A stretch of DNA of 33,563 nt from Anaerolineales bacterium (GCA_021462845.1 JAJTXU010000024.1:1-33563), one strand, 5' to 3'; shown: positions 7,000-14,617, counted from the stretch's first letter. Notes: generated by a model not told the origin, from the sequence alone. Numbers and translations: made by a program.

Positions 7000-7968
7000 T
7001 TACCGGAAAAAGGTCGCATACAACGATTGCGCAAACTCGAGCATGACCTGTTCATCGACAGAGGTTGGCTGATCTCCTCCAACGCCGAAGAGTTCCAGCG
7101 TCACGACCATACGATCCGCCGCCATGACCGGGTCCGAAATGTCCAAACTCACCTGGCTGTATTCTTTAGTCCATGCAAAGAATTGTTTCTGTTCTGTCGC
7201 GGATAACAGATCTCCAAACGTTTTCATCGTCGCTTCAGGTTGCTGGGAGCGGCAATTGCTCCCATACACTTCACCGGAGAGAAAGACGGTCAACTGGTCG
7301 CAGAACCCGGCGATGCCGCCATCCCGCGTCCAGGTGAGCGCAAGCGTGGCAGGTTGCACGCGACGGCCGTCTTGGCTCGTGTGGTATTCAAATTCCAACC
7401 CATTCGCTTTCAACACGATGATCTTGCCGGGGGACACCACTTGAGCGCACATCTCATCCCACACGGCAACGCCGAGACAAGAATCGGGGAACTCAACATC
7501 CTTACTGCTTACAACAACAATATCATCCACATCCAACCCAAGATTGGATGCAAGTTGCGCGGCGACGGTTTCCTCCACCGCACCGAGAGAGGTCTCGCCG
7601 ACCTGCGCTATCTGACTGCCGCTTTTGTTCGTGTGTAGTTCATATTGTTCATCACCCGCTTGTAAAATGATTTTATAGCCCGGCACGATGGCTTCTGTGC
7701 ACATTACGCCCGGCTGTTGAACGCCGAGACAGCCATCGGGCCACTCCACCGCCTCAGTGGAGACAACGCTGATTTGATTGGCAGGCAGGTTCAACGTCGC
7801 GGACAGATGCGAGATCGCCGCCTGCTCGGCAGGCGTCAAATCTATTTGCGGCGTCGGCGTGATTTGTTCATCATCCACCGGGAAAAGAGATTGCTGTGTC
7901 GGATTCGCCGCCGAAGCACAGGCGGAAAGAATCAAGATCAATACCAAAACTAACAATATGCGTTTCAT
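7000..7968 (-). CDS. Lipoprotein with two WPDGCLG-type repeats
   Basis: This 322-residue lipoprotein has its lipobox Cys at residue 17 (ILSAC). Two related domains of about 65 residues (about 55-120 and 135-205) each carry an LSATLNL/LASNLGL helix, a conserved [WF]PD[GS]CLG motif, a second Cys ([MV]C..[AV]), a P-G-x-[KI]-I strand and a final [YF]E[LY]HT. The paired Cys residues in each repeat could form disulfides outside the cell. The C-terminal third (about 210-322) is a separate domain that starts with LTWTRDGGIAGFCD. I recall similar repeats in cyanobacterial and Chloroflexi exported proteins but know no function. AAGGAG precedes the ATG. It is divergent from the lipoprotein gene at 8036, sharing a 67-bp spacer. 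Confidence 0.85.
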   Translation of the reverse strand: MKRILLVLVLILILSACASAANPTQQSLFPVDDEQITPTPQIDLTPAEQAAISHLSATLNLPANQISVVSTEAVEWPDGCLGVQQPGVMCTEAIVPGYKIILQAGDEQYELHTNKSGSQIAQVGETSLGAVEETVAAQLASNLGLDVDDIVVVSSKDVEFPDSCLGVAVWDEMCAQVVSPGKIIVLKANGLEFEYHTSQDGRRVQPATLALTWTRDGGIAGFCDQLTVFLSGEVYGSNCRSQQPEATMKTFGDLLSATEQKQFFAWTKEYSQVSLDISDPVMAADRMVVTLELFGVGGDQPTSVDEQVMLEFAQSLYATFFR

Positions 7969-8022
7969 TCAAACTCCTTGACCAAAGGACGTGACCGTCA
8001 TCCAGAATGTTCCATATGCCTG

Positions 8023-8028
8023 TATAAT
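8023..8028 (+). promoter_or_regulatory. Consensus -10 box for a possibly leaderless mRNA
   Basis: A perfect TATAAT ends 7 nt before the ATG at 8036, so transcription would start at or next to the start codon. No ribosome-binding site precedes that ATG, which agrees with a leaderless transcript. No convincing -35 box is seen at the expected distance. Confidence 0.45.
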
Positions 8029-8035
8029 CGCGAGC

Positions 8036-8653
8036 ATGCGAAACAAATTTATTTTGGCGCTTGCGTTGATTGTAACCGCGTGCGCGCCGAAACCCGATCC
8101 AAACATTCAGATTCAAGTTGCAGTCGCGTCGACCCTTGCGGCTATGCCTACGAACACATCCGAACCGTTAGCGCCGATTCCCACGCCGTACCCATCTGCT
8201 ACGCCGTTTGATCTTGCAGGCTTGTTCTGCGAATATCAATTTTGTGTTGGACATCCGCTCGATATGGCGTTCTATGATGTGAGCGCGCAACAAAACCCCG
8301 CCTCGCCAAGCAGTTATTCGCAAGGTTTGCTCGCCGCATTCAACGGAAACCTCTTCATACAGATGATCTGGCAACTCGCGCCCGGCGCGGCTGACCCGCA
8401 ATTTTTACTGGATCTGATTCTCGAAGAAGGACTCGACACCCGCTTCGGCGCTCTGGACGTGAAATTGATTCGCGATATGAACGTGGTCTACACCCCGATC
8501 ACCTCCACCGCCTCTCCCCTGCTCCCCAACGGAGCCGCAGCAGCATGGACGTGCGGCGACCGCGTCTTTGCGTGGAAGGCGTACGCGCCAGATGAAACCT
8601 CAGCCCCCGCGTTGTTTGACGCGGCGATATCGCGTTTTCAATGCAATCGGTAA
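8036..8653 (+). CDS. Exported lipoprotein of unknown function
   Basis: This 205-residue protein has a compact lipoprotein signal with Cys16 in LIVTAC. ATG 8036 is preferred to the longer GTG 7991 because it puts the positively charged n-region (MRNK) directly before the hydrophobic core. A Thr/Pro-rich linker (about 40-60) precedes a globular part with LFCEYQFCVGHPLDMAFYD (two Cys, possibly a disulfide) and a later AAAWTCGDRVFAWK. I do not recognise the family. It is divergent from the lipoprotein at 7000-7968. Confidence 0.8.
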   Translation: MRNKFILALALIVTACAPKPDPNIQIQVAVASTLAAMPTNTSEPLAPIPTPYPSATPFDLAGLFCEYQFCVGHPLDMAFYDVSAQQNPASPSSYSQGLLAAFNGNLFIQMIWQLAPGAADPQFLLDLILEEGLDTRFGALDVKLIRDMNVVYTPITSTASPLLPNGAAAAWTCGDRVFAWKAYAPDETSAPALFDAAISRFQCNR

Positions 8654-8684
8654 AAACATTCAAGAGACACGAGAGGAAAAAACC

Positions 8685-8924
8685 ATGGTTCACGAAAACG
8701 ATCTGAAAGTATTGCGAGACCGCATCAAGCAATTGGAAGAAAACCTGAAAGTTGTGTACAGCAAACTCGACATGCCATATCCCGAATTCGCCGACCCGAT
8801 GCAATCACCACAGGTTCAAGCCGCCTTGCGCCGCGGAGACAAGGTCGAGGCGATCAAGGCGTATCGCGAACTGACCGGCGTAGGGTTGGCAGAAGCCAAG
8901 GATGCCATAGACAACGCGTTGTAA
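8685..8924 (+). CDS. Small protein with ribosomal L7/L12 C-terminal-like segment
   Basis: The protein has 79 residues. Residues 5-28 form a coiled-coil-like helix (LKVLRDRIKQLEENLK) and residues 47-79 read ALRRGDKVEAIKAYRELTGVGLAEAKDAID, very like the factor-binding C-terminal domain of L7/L12 (KxxxIKxxRxxTGLGLxEAKxxV). The flexible N-terminal dimerisation part of true L7/L12 is missing and the gene is far from the rplJL locus, so this is not the ribosomal stalk protein. The start at 8685 is chosen because GAGAGG lies just upstream and the longer frame overlaps the previous gene. Function unknown. Confidence 0.8.
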   Translation: MVHENDLKVLRDRIKQLEENLKVVYSKLDMPYPEFADPMQSPQVQAALRRGDKVEAIKAYRELTGVGLAEAKDAIDNAL

Positions 8925-8996
8925 CACATCGCCGCCAACCCCGCGCCCTCCGTATGCTATACTTCACTAAAATTAAGTAGAACGAGGAGAAATAAC

Positions 8997-9329
8997 ATGC
9001 CACCCACTGTCCGCGAATTGATGACCGAGACCATCAAGACCGCCTTCCAGCCTGATAAAGCCAAAGGCGTGGATACGATCATGCAATTCATTTTTACAGG
9101 GGCGCAGGCATCCAATTGGTATGTGGTCATCAAAGACCAGAAGTGCGAATCGACCGAGGGTTTGCATCCCGCCCCAAAGATGACGATGACCGTCGACTCG
9201 GAGGATTACCTCAAGATCTCCACCGGCGAACTGGACGCCACCATGGCGTTCATGAAGGGGAAGGTCAAGGTGAGCGGCGACATGGGGGTCGCACTTGGTA
9301 TGGGCAAGTATTTCGTCTTCGGAAAATAA
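8997..9329 (+). CDS. SCP2 sterol-carrier-domain protein
   Basis: This 110-residue stand-alone SCP2 domain shows the usual order: N-terminal helix, WYVVIKDQKCES strand pair, PKMTMTVDSEDYLKISTGELDATMAFMKGKVKVSGD and a closing MG.. helix. SCP2 domains bind hydrophobic lipids or acyl chains in a tunnel. GAGGAG at about 8983 supports the ATG. The protein has no signal peptide, so it acts in the cytoplasm. The ligand is unknown. Confidence 0.88.
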   Translation: MPPTVRELMTETIKTAFQPDKAKGVDTIMQFIFTGAQASNWYVVIKDQKCESTEGLHPAPKMTMTVDSEDYLKISTGELDATMAFMKGKVKVSGDMGVALGMGKYFVFGK

Positions 9330-9363
9330 ACCTCAGCGAACAGGGCGGGAAAGCGCGGTGTGG

Positions 9364-9747
9364 ATGTTCCCGAAACAAAGCGGAGGGACGACCAACGCGG
9401 CTCAGGAGGTGCGATCTCTGCCCGCCAAACTCCCCGCCCTCATCAAGCAATGGAGTTCCTCATCGTCCACGACAAGCGCGACGGCACTGGTCGCTGTGCC
9501 TGCCAAGAAGAAGACTTCGGTGAAGAAGAAGGCTGTTGCAAAAAAGGCTAAGAAGGTTGCAGCGAAAAAGAGGAAACCCGTCAAGCGAAAAGCGAAGAAG
9601 GTAGTTCGCAAGACAACGGCGAAGAAAAAGACAATTGCAAAGAAAGTCGTATTGAAAAAACGGAAAACTATCAAGCGGAAGGTGAAGAAGTCTGCTCGTA
9701 GGACTTCGGCGAGAAGAAAGACGAGTGCGAAGAAGAAAAAGAAGTGA
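9364..9747 (+). CDS. Lysine-rich histone H1-like protein
   Basis: The last 85 residues are a Lys/Arg/Ala repeat with no acidic residues (AKKKTSVKKKAVAKKAKK and similar units), typical of bacterial histone-H1-like nucleoid proteins. The first 40 residues are Ser/Thr/Pro-containing and unrecognised. The start is uncertain: ATG 9364 is preferred because the open frame further upstream overlaps the SCP2 gene, but GTG 9358 is also possible. The basic tail probably coats DNA or RNA. The coding strand is A/G-rich in the tail, which favours repeat slippage and length variation between strains. A clear terminator follows at 9755-9791. Confidence 0.65.
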   Translation: MFPKQSGGTTNAAQEVRSLPAKLPALIKQWSSSSSTTSATALVAVPAKKKTSVKKKAVAKKAKKVAAKKRKPVKRKAKKVVRKTTAKKKTIAKKVVLKKRKTIKRKVKKSARRTSARRKTSAKKKKK

Positions 9748-9754
9748 GTCAAAG

Positions 9755-9791
9755 AAAACTGCCTTTCCAAGTTTTTCGAGAGGGCAGTTTT
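9755..9791 (+). terminator. Rho-independent terminator after the histone-like gene
   Basis: AAAACTGCC (9755-9763) pairs with GGCAGTTTT (9783-9791); the stem is A-rich on the left and ends in TTTT on the right, then ATTC. It could work in both directions. Confidence 0.75.
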
Positions 9792-9857
9792 ATTCATTCG
9801 TTCATCTCATAATATCTAGATGTATAATCTGCCCAAAGGATGTTATAAAAGAATCCG

Positions 9858-9889
9858 CCGCATAAGTACCCCTACAGCGTCTTATACGG
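9858..9889. repeat. Imperfect hairpin at the left edge of the AT-rich patch
   Basis: CCGCATAAG (9858-9866) and CTTATACGG (9881-9889) pair with one C/A mismatch around a 14-nt loop. It lies where base composition changes from the lysine-rich gene region to AT-rich DNA. Function not known. Confidence 0.35.
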
Positions 9890-9962
9890 CAAAAAGTATG
9901 GTTAGTTCGGCGTTTAGCAACAGTAATGAGGAAGAATTACCATCAGATATACAAGAAACATT

Positions 9963-10406
9963 ATGACCTATATATTTACAGGCTTTTTCATTCATGATAT
10001 TAATTTAGGCAAGATTAATTCAACTGAATTAAGTCAAATAGATGGTGATTCTGTAATAAAAGAAATTGTAAAGCCATTTCATGGCTTGGGTATTCGCCTT
10101 CCGAATTATGACTACCTTAGACAAAAGACAAACGACATAAAAATTGACGAAATCAAAGATTGGGCAACAAGACTTGGTTTCTATGAAAAAAGGTGGATAT
10201 TTCTTGAGTATATATGCTGGGGCGGACAACTTGATTCTGTGATGGGGCTGGTTCATCATAATACTGGAGATTTTATAAATTTATCAAGTGATGATTATGA
10301 AGATGTGGATAAAGTATACACAGAATTAATGGTTCATTTTGGAGTTTCAGAAGACCACGCAATGGATTTTCCCCCATTTTACAGAAAGTTTTGGGGAACT
10401 TACTAA
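9963..10406 (+). CDS. Orphan AT-rich ORF, hypothetical protein
   Basis: This 147-residue soluble protein is rich in Asp, Ile and aromatic residues, with a C-terminal HAMDFPPFYRKFWGTY. I do not recognise it. It has no signal peptide or clear ribosome site. Its codons are much more AT-rich than those of its neighbours (for example many ATA, AAA, TTA), a sign of recent transfer. The attC-like element at 10478-10606 follows it, as in an integron gene cassette. Confidence 0.65.
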   Translation: MTYIFTGFFIHDINLGKINSTELSQIDGDSVIKEIVKPFHGLGIRLPNYDYLRQKTNDIKIDEIKDWATRLGFYEKRWIFLEYICWGGQLDSVMGLVHHNTGDFINLSSDDYEDVDKVYTELMVHFGVSEDHAMDFPPFYRKFWGTY

Positions 10407-10477
10407 ATTTATTGAAAGCAAAGTAAAATGCTCAATAGCTTTTTTGAAACTAAGTCTTCGAGAATCCATCAAAAAAC

Positions 10478-10606
10478 GCCCAACAAGGCGTGCAGTGGAT
10501 TGGCGGGAGTCTGCGTGACTTACAAACATTTTTCTGGCTTCGAGTTTTTTCTGCTTTCAGGCATTTTCCCAGCCCGCCCCACCATCACTAACGCAAACCG
10601 TTAGCT
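10478..10606. mobile_element. attC-like (59-be-like) recombination site
   Basis: The left end reads GCCCAAC (fits RYYYAAC), AAG, GCGT. The right end reads ACGC, AAACC, GTTAGCT (fits GTTRRRY except one base). So both the R''/R' and L''/L' box pairs of an integron attC site are present in the right order, with L boxes GCGT/ACGC complementary. Inside, GGCGGG (10502-10507) pairs with CCCGCC (10573-10578), giving a long imperfect palindrome of 129 nt, within the size range known for attC sites. It separates two AT-rich orphan ORFs. No integron integrase is in the window. Confidence 0.5.
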
Positions 10607-10645
10607 CGCTTCGCTCCAAAGCAATACAAAAGTAATACGAAGAAC

Positions 10646-11239
10646 ATGTCGGAAAAATATTCGGTCTTCAAAAATACAGATACCCTAAAAATAGTCCTTC
10701 CGTATAGAACAGAATGGAGTAAGGTCATTTTGGGTTTATTCGGAATCGGCATAGGGTTATTTATCTTTGCCCCAATTGTATTCAGCCCTCTATTGATTGC
10801 CTTCAAAGAAAGCAGGTTTGAAAATCTTGACCCGTTACTGTCGTTTTTTTCCTTTGGGATTTTGTTTATATTATCAACCTTTCTTGTTGAAATCCTTTGG
10901 CAGTCAATAGGCAAGGAAGTTATTGGCATTAGTAATGAGTTTGTAGTGATTCGCCACCAGATTTTTGGCATTGGCATCAGCAAGAAACTCTATCAAAATA
11001 AAATTGTGGGGATTTTTCTCGCTGAGACAAGAGAGCACCCCTCCACTTTTCGACGAAGTGAATTTCTAAGTTTTTATCGTGGCTATCTCGAAATCCGATA
11101 TAAGAATATTTTCAATGGCATAAGTGTGTATCGTCTTGGTTCAATTTTGGAAAAAGAAGACGCTGGAGAAATAATCACTATTTTGGAGAATAAATTCCCC
11201 AAAAACAAACCTGCTCCCAAAATCGCAGGCTACCGATGA
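10646..11239 (+). CDS. Orphan AT-rich membrane protein, hypothetical
   Basis: This 197-residue protein has two transmembrane helices (about residues 25-50 and 66-88) with a short loop between them. A C-terminal soluble part (about 90-190) contains alternating strands such as IGISNEFVVIRHQIFGIGISKK and YLEIRYKNIFN, which resembles a PH-like fold seen in small bacterial membrane proteins. That assignment is tentative. Base composition is AT-rich, like the ORF at 9963. The gene begins 40 nt after the attC-like site. Confidence 0.7.
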   Translation: MSEKYSVFKNTDTLKIVLPYRTEWSKVILGLFGIGIGLFIFAPIVFSPLLIAFKESRFENLDPLLSFFSFGILFILSTFLVEILWQSIGKEVIGISNEFVVIRHQIFGIGISKKLYQNKIVGIFLAETREHPSTFRRSEFLSFYRGYLEIRYKNIFNGISVYRLGSILEKEDAGEIITILENKFPKNKPAPKIAGYR

Positions 11240-11378
11240 ACAGCAGTGTCAAGGGTGGGAAAGAAAACTGAAAAGAAGAAGTTCCGCGCCGGGCAAAGCG
11301 TCGCATTCATTTAAACGCCGGTGACACAAGTCGCTAGACACTGATCTGCAAAGCACGGCACATGAAAGGGTTTTTGCA

Positions 11379-11735
11379 ATGAACAACAAATCCAACAATC
11401 GAGTCTTTGCGATGAAGTTCGCGGATGTCTATCCGCTGTACGTGCAAAAAGCGGAACGCAAAAATCGCACGCAAGCGGAGGTTGACCAAACCATCCGCTG
11501 GCTGACTGGCTATAGTCAAGCGGGGTTACGTCGGCAGATCGAGCGGGAGAATAGTTTTGAAACGTTCTTTGCGCAAGCGCCAGCCATGAATCCAAAACGC
11601 TCGCTGATCAAAGGGACGATCTGCGGCGTCCGCGTGGAGGAGATCGAACATCCGCTGATGCGGAACATCCGCTACTTGGATAAACTGATTGACGAACTCG
11701 CCAAGGGGAAAGCGATGGAGAAGATCCTGCGATAG
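11379..11735 (+). CDS. DUF2200 family protein
   Basis: This 118-residue protein carries the family pattern: [24 protein letters not shown], a WLTGYS segment near residue 42, ETFFAQAP, [47 protein letters not shown]. DUF2200 proteins are short, cytoplasmic and of unknown function, and are often transferred between bacteria. No partner gene is evident, and the gene lies just right of the AT-rich patch. Confidence 0.88.
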   Translation: MNNKSNNRVFAMKFADVYPLYVQKAERKNRTQAEVDQTIRWLTGYSQAGLRRQIERENSFETFFAQAPAMNPKRSLIKGTICGVRVEEIEHPLMRNIRYLDKLIDELAKGKAMEKILR

Positions 11736-11847
11736 TAAAACGTTTCATCGAAAAAACTTCATTTTTGATAGCGTGTTGCTCTAAAAGACATTTCGCAAAG
11801 TACGACTTTGGAATTTTCTCGTTTTTGAACATCGAAAGGAGAATCGC

Positions 11848-12462
11848 ATGTCAAACTCTCGAAAAGTAGGCGGAATAGCCGCATTCGTCAACGCAGGTGT
11901 CGCAGCTGCAAGCCTGATAGTCGCGTTTGGCTTCATTGGCTTGGATGCTCTCACAGACAACGGCAAATTGATGGAATTGGCGATCAGCAATCCAACTCCG
12001 TTGTTCATTCAGGATATGTTGAAGCTTTTATCCGCTATCGTAGCGGTCGTTTTGATAATCGTCCTCTTCAACCTTTTGAAAATTCATGCGCCCAGATTGG
12101 CGATCGCCGCAACTGCAATGGGTTCGCTGGCAGTTGTATGTCTAGTGGTCAACGCGGGATTAAGCGCCTTTTTGGTTTCAAAGGCAGCCGGCCATACTCC
12201 CATGTCCGCAGAATCAATCAACCGTCTTAATGGAACAATCGCGCTATTGGGAATGGCGGTTATTTTCTTCAACGGTATTTGGTATCTCTTGATCAGCCGG
12301 TCTGCCCTGAGACAAAATCTATTCCCAAAGCCGCTGAACTACCTCGGCATGGGAATGGGCTTGCTCAGCCTCCTGCCCCCTTTAGGAATTCTGGTGTTGT
12401 TGCTTAGCATCATCTGGTCATTCTGGCTGGGACAAGTCTTAACCAAGGAACAATCAAGATGA
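11848..12462 (+). CDS. Six-helix membrane protein, DUF4386-like
   Basis: This 204-residue integral membrane protein has about six hydrophobic segments. It resembles DUF4386 through an N-terminal RKVGGIAAFVN, a central FFNGIWYLLISRSALRQNLFPK and a final helix ending IWSFWLGQVL. The ATG is preceded by AAAGGAG. Its stop overlaps the start of the CPBP protease gene by 4 nt, so both are translated from one mRNA. The function of the family is not known. Confidence 0.8.
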   Translation: MSNSRKVGGIAAFVNAGVAAASLIVAFGFIGLDALTDNGKLMELAISNPTPLFIQDMLKLLSAIVAVVLIIVLFNLLKIHAPRLAIAATAMGSLAVVCLVVNAGLSAFLVSKAAGHTPMSAESINRLNGTIALLGMAVIFFNGIWYLLISRSALRQNLFPKPLNYLGMGMGLLSLLPPLGILVLLLSIIWSFWLGQVLTKEQSR

Positions 12463-13313
12463 ACAACGCGAACTCCTCCTCTACCCCTCGCCCCTTTTCG
12501 CTGGGTCTATATCTATTGATCGTGTTTGTCCTCTCATGGCCCTTCCAAATTGCGAGCGCGCTCTGGGCAACCAGCCTGCTTTCACGTTACGCTTTGATCT
12601 CTACGGCAATGGTCATGGTGACCGTCGGATCATTCATCGCGGGGCGATATATTTTCCGCGACGGTTTTGCGGATGTCGGCTGGCGTTGGGGCAACTTGAA
12701 ACACTACTTGGCAGCGCTTGGTCTCGTATCGCTGTTGTGGATTATTCCAACACTGATTAGAATTTTAACGGGAGCGCTAGACCCATCTGCTCTGGACAAA
12801 ACCAAGTTCATTTGGTTGCTCATACTGCCGCTTGCCACGCTCATCCCCGGCTTCGGCGAAGAATTTGGCTGGCGCGGCTATATGCTCCCCCATCTGGCGC
12901 GCCGCCTGAGCGCCCGTAAAGCGGCTTTCTCGCACGCGCTTATTTGGTGGGTCTGGCACCTGCCTGTTTTGATCATCACCGGAATCCAAGCGGATGTGGC
13001 GGGCGGGATGGAATCGAACATGCCAGCCGCTGTATCCGTGCTTGTTACTGTGGTAGTCGTGGTTGTTGCAGGCGCAATCCCCTCGATCATGCACGGTATT
13101 GTCTTCGCCTATCTTTGGACACGAAGCGAAAGCATTGCGGTCGTGACTGTGTACCATGCCGCCTATGATGGCTTGCGCGATTCGCTTGCTATAGTCGCCG
13201 GTCTTCCGCCAATGGTGGGTTTATGGGCAAATGCGCTTTTGACTATTTTGGGAATCGCCTTTTTGTGGAAAGGTAACTGGCAAAAACTCGAAGAAATCTC
13301 AAAGCGAAACTGA
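12459..13313 (+). CDS. CPBP-family intramembrane metalloprotease
   Basis: This 284-residue polytopic protein has the three CPBP (Abi/Rce1-like) motifs: GFGEEFGWRGYMLP (Glu134, Glu135, Arg139), the HALIWWVWHLPVL helix (His159, His167) and IMHGIVFAYLW (His near 214). These residues form the active site in the membrane. Family members cleave prenylated or small peptide substrates and often act in immunity or signalling in bacteria. The gene is coupled by a 4-nt overlap to the upstream membrane protein, which may be a partner. It ends in TGA, showing that TGA is an ordinary stop codon in this genome. Confidence 0.92.
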   Translation: MNNANSSSTPRPFSLGLYLLIVFVLSWPFQIASALWATSLLSRYALISTAMVMVTVGSFIAGRYIFRDGFADVGWRWGNLKHYLAALGLVSLLWIIPTLIRILTGALDPSALDKTKFIWLLILPLATLIPGFGEEFGWRGYMLPHLARRLSARKAAFSHALIWWVWHLPVLIITGIQADVAGGMESNMPAAVSVLVTVVVVVVAGAIPSIMHGIVFAYLWTRSESIAVVTVYHAAYDGLRDSLAIVAGLPPMVGLWANALLTILGIAFLWKGNWQKLEEISKRN

Positions 13314-13339
13314 TTGCGCCATCTCGTTAATCGAATCTC

Positions 13340-13382
13340 TTCGCCTCCCGCCACAGGGACTCCATCTCGTCCAAACTCAACT
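13340..13382 (-). repeat. mazG 3'-end repeat, copy 1
   Basis: These 43 bases match the end of mazG (14887-14929) with 3 mismatches and no gaps. Read on the minus strand they encode LSLDEMESLWREAKR then FD and a stop, that is a MazG C-terminus with one Q-to-R change. It is one of three direct copies at spacings of about 951 and 596 bp. Confidence 0.85.
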
Positions 13383-13480
13383 TGTGGCTTTCTCATTATC
13401 GCTACACAAAACCAATTTCTGTACACGGATCGCGCGAACGACACGGAACTCTCCGTGAAAAAACGGAAAAAGATCCGTTC

Positions 13481-13507
13481 AATCCGTGTAATCCGTGTAA
13501 TCCGTGT
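13481..13507. repeat. Three tandem AATCCGTGT units
   Basis: Three perfect 9-base units lie head to tail, just before the gene at 13622. Related ACACGGA/TCCGTG pieces occur in the 60 bases before it. The array is too short for a CRISPR or a satellite. Length may vary between strains. Confidence 0.8.
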
Positions 13508-13621
13508 ACCTGAGAGATTGAATCTCAGACTTTGGGAAAGCCATGGCAAACCATCGGAAACTCGTTGCGTAATTTTTCTTTTTTTGGTTTGATTCCCAAC
13601 CATATCGCTTTCGGAGGAAAC

Positions 13622-14269
13622 ATGGCTAAACGTAAATCGCCCAAAGATGATAAACAACCTGAAACGAAAGACAACCCGCAGGTTAAGATAGCAATTATCA
13701 CGGGGATAGTCGCCGTCGTTACGGTGTTGATTACTGCGATTGGGGGACCAGTAATACTGAAAATTCTAGACCGTACTCCTGTGCCTCCTATCGCGGAACT
13801 GGAACCTGCTTCTACACAAATTCCATCCGCCGCTAAATCTGCGCTTCCCGACGTAACACAGTTCCCCTCAACTGCTCCAGCGGCTCAATATCCAATTCCA
13901 CTATCGGTAGACGCCGAGGTAAAGCTTAACGGAGCGCTCGGAGAAGTCGTCTACAAAATCTTAGAAACACAACTTGATTCCTATAACACAGAAAACCTTT
14001 CCTTGAAATTCTTGATACGCATGACGAATAATGGAGCTGTTGATCAACCATTCGGGTGGGATTTGAGTAGATTGGTCTTGCTGGCAGACGAAGTTCCATA
14101 CGAACCGGTAAATACCTTTGGCAGTACTACTATTGTGTCCAGCCAGAGCGCAAAAGAGGAAGAGTTCGTTTTCGTCTTTCCGATTACAGCCAAGAACCTC
14201 ACGCTCCGCATCTCTCATTATAAGGACTCAACCGATATACCCATTAACTTGAACGCGACAAAGCCATAG
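13622..14269 (+). CDS. Single-pass exported protein of unknown function
   Basis: This 215-residue protein has a charged N-terminus (residues 1-20), one transmembrane helix (about 22-48), a Pro/Ser/Thr linker (about 55-95) and an outer-face domain of beta-strand character (about 100-215) with LKFLIRMTNNG...QPFGWDLSRLVLLAD and KEEEFVFVFP. That domain resembles DUF4352-like Ig-fold domains, which is tentative. ATG 13622 is chosen over an upstream in-frame ATG because it has a GGAGGA ribosome site 3 nt away. It is the only gene between two copies of the mazG-end repeat. Confidence 0.75.
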   Translation: MAKRKSPKDDKQPETKDNPQVKIAIITGIVAVVTVLITAIGGPVILKILDRTPVPPIAELEPASTQIPSAAKSALPDVTQFPSTAPAAQYPIPLSVDAEVKLNGALGEVVYKILETQLDSYNTENLSLKFLIRMTNNGAVDQPFGWDLSRLVLLADEVPYEPVNTFGSTTIVSSQSAKEEEFVFVFPITAKNLTLRISHYKDSTDIPINLNATKP

Positions 14270-14290
14270 CCTTGGTTTTCATTCCTCCTC

Positions 14291-14333
14291 TTCGCTTCCT
14301 GCCACAGCGACTCCATCTCGTCCAAATTCAACT
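14291..14333 (-). repeat. mazG 3'-end repeat, copy 2
   Basis: These 43 bases match 14887-14929 with 5 mismatches and no gaps. On the minus strand they encode LNLDEMESLWQEAKR, a MazG C-terminus with one Ser-to-Asn change. The other differences are mostly silent, so this looks like the end of another strain's mazG rather than a random repeat. Confidence 0.85.
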
Positions 14334-14379
14334 TAGGCTGACTTGTATCTTACGTCAGTCTCTGATAATATAATCCAGA

Positions 14380-14613
14380 ATGTACTTCGAAATCATCGGC
14401 GAGATTACCGGCATCGAGGTCATTGCCAAAGGACGAGGTATTCAAGACCTTGCCCGTATTCGCAAGAAGTACGGTCCCGGTAACTGGCGCAAACTCAAAG
14501 GTCGCGCAACCGTCCGCATGGAGGATGGCAGCGTCCATTACGCCGAAATCCACTGGTATGAAGCGCACGGCATCGGACGAAGGAAATTCAAAATCAAACA
14601 AGTTCTAGATTAA
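14380..14613 (+). CDS. Small conserved basic protein, unknown function
   Basis: This 77-residue protein is mostly beta-strand and basic: MYFEIIGEITGIEVIAKG, a GIQDLARIRKKYG helix, NWRKLKG, then AEIHWYEAHGIGRRKFKIK. I recall similar small proteins in cyanobacteria and Chloroflexi but no function. Size, charge and pairing with the next gene (4 nt gap) would allow a toxin-antitoxin-like pair, but no known toxin motif is seen. It lies between mazG-end copies 2 and 3. Confidence 0.7.
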   Translation: MYFEIIGEITGIEVIAKGRGIQDLARIRKKYGPGNWRKLKGRATVRMEDGSVHYAEIHWYEAHGIGRRKFKIKQVLD

Positions 14614-14617
14614 TATT

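Larger units (their letters stand above)
13314..13621. other. 308-nt spacer holding a mazG-end repeat and tandem 9-mers
   Basis: No gene is seen here. From left to right it holds the mazG-like 43-bp repeat (13340-13382), an unassigned stretch, a short tandem array of AATCCGTGT (13481-13507) and the GGAGGA ribosome site of the next gene (about 13613-13618). Confidence 0.7.

Noticed and set aside
9360-9551. Second reading frame overlapping the histone-like gene (start ATG 9360)
   Set aside because: It ends inside the lysine-rich region. The long repeat-bearing frame that continues to 9747 is more likely real.
13481-13507. CRISPR-like array
   Set aside because: Only three 9-base units without spacers.
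13340-14333. Remnants of a full duplicated mazG
   Set aside because: Only the last 43 bases or so are shared; the flanking DNA shows no further mazG sequence, so a site-size repeat is the better description.
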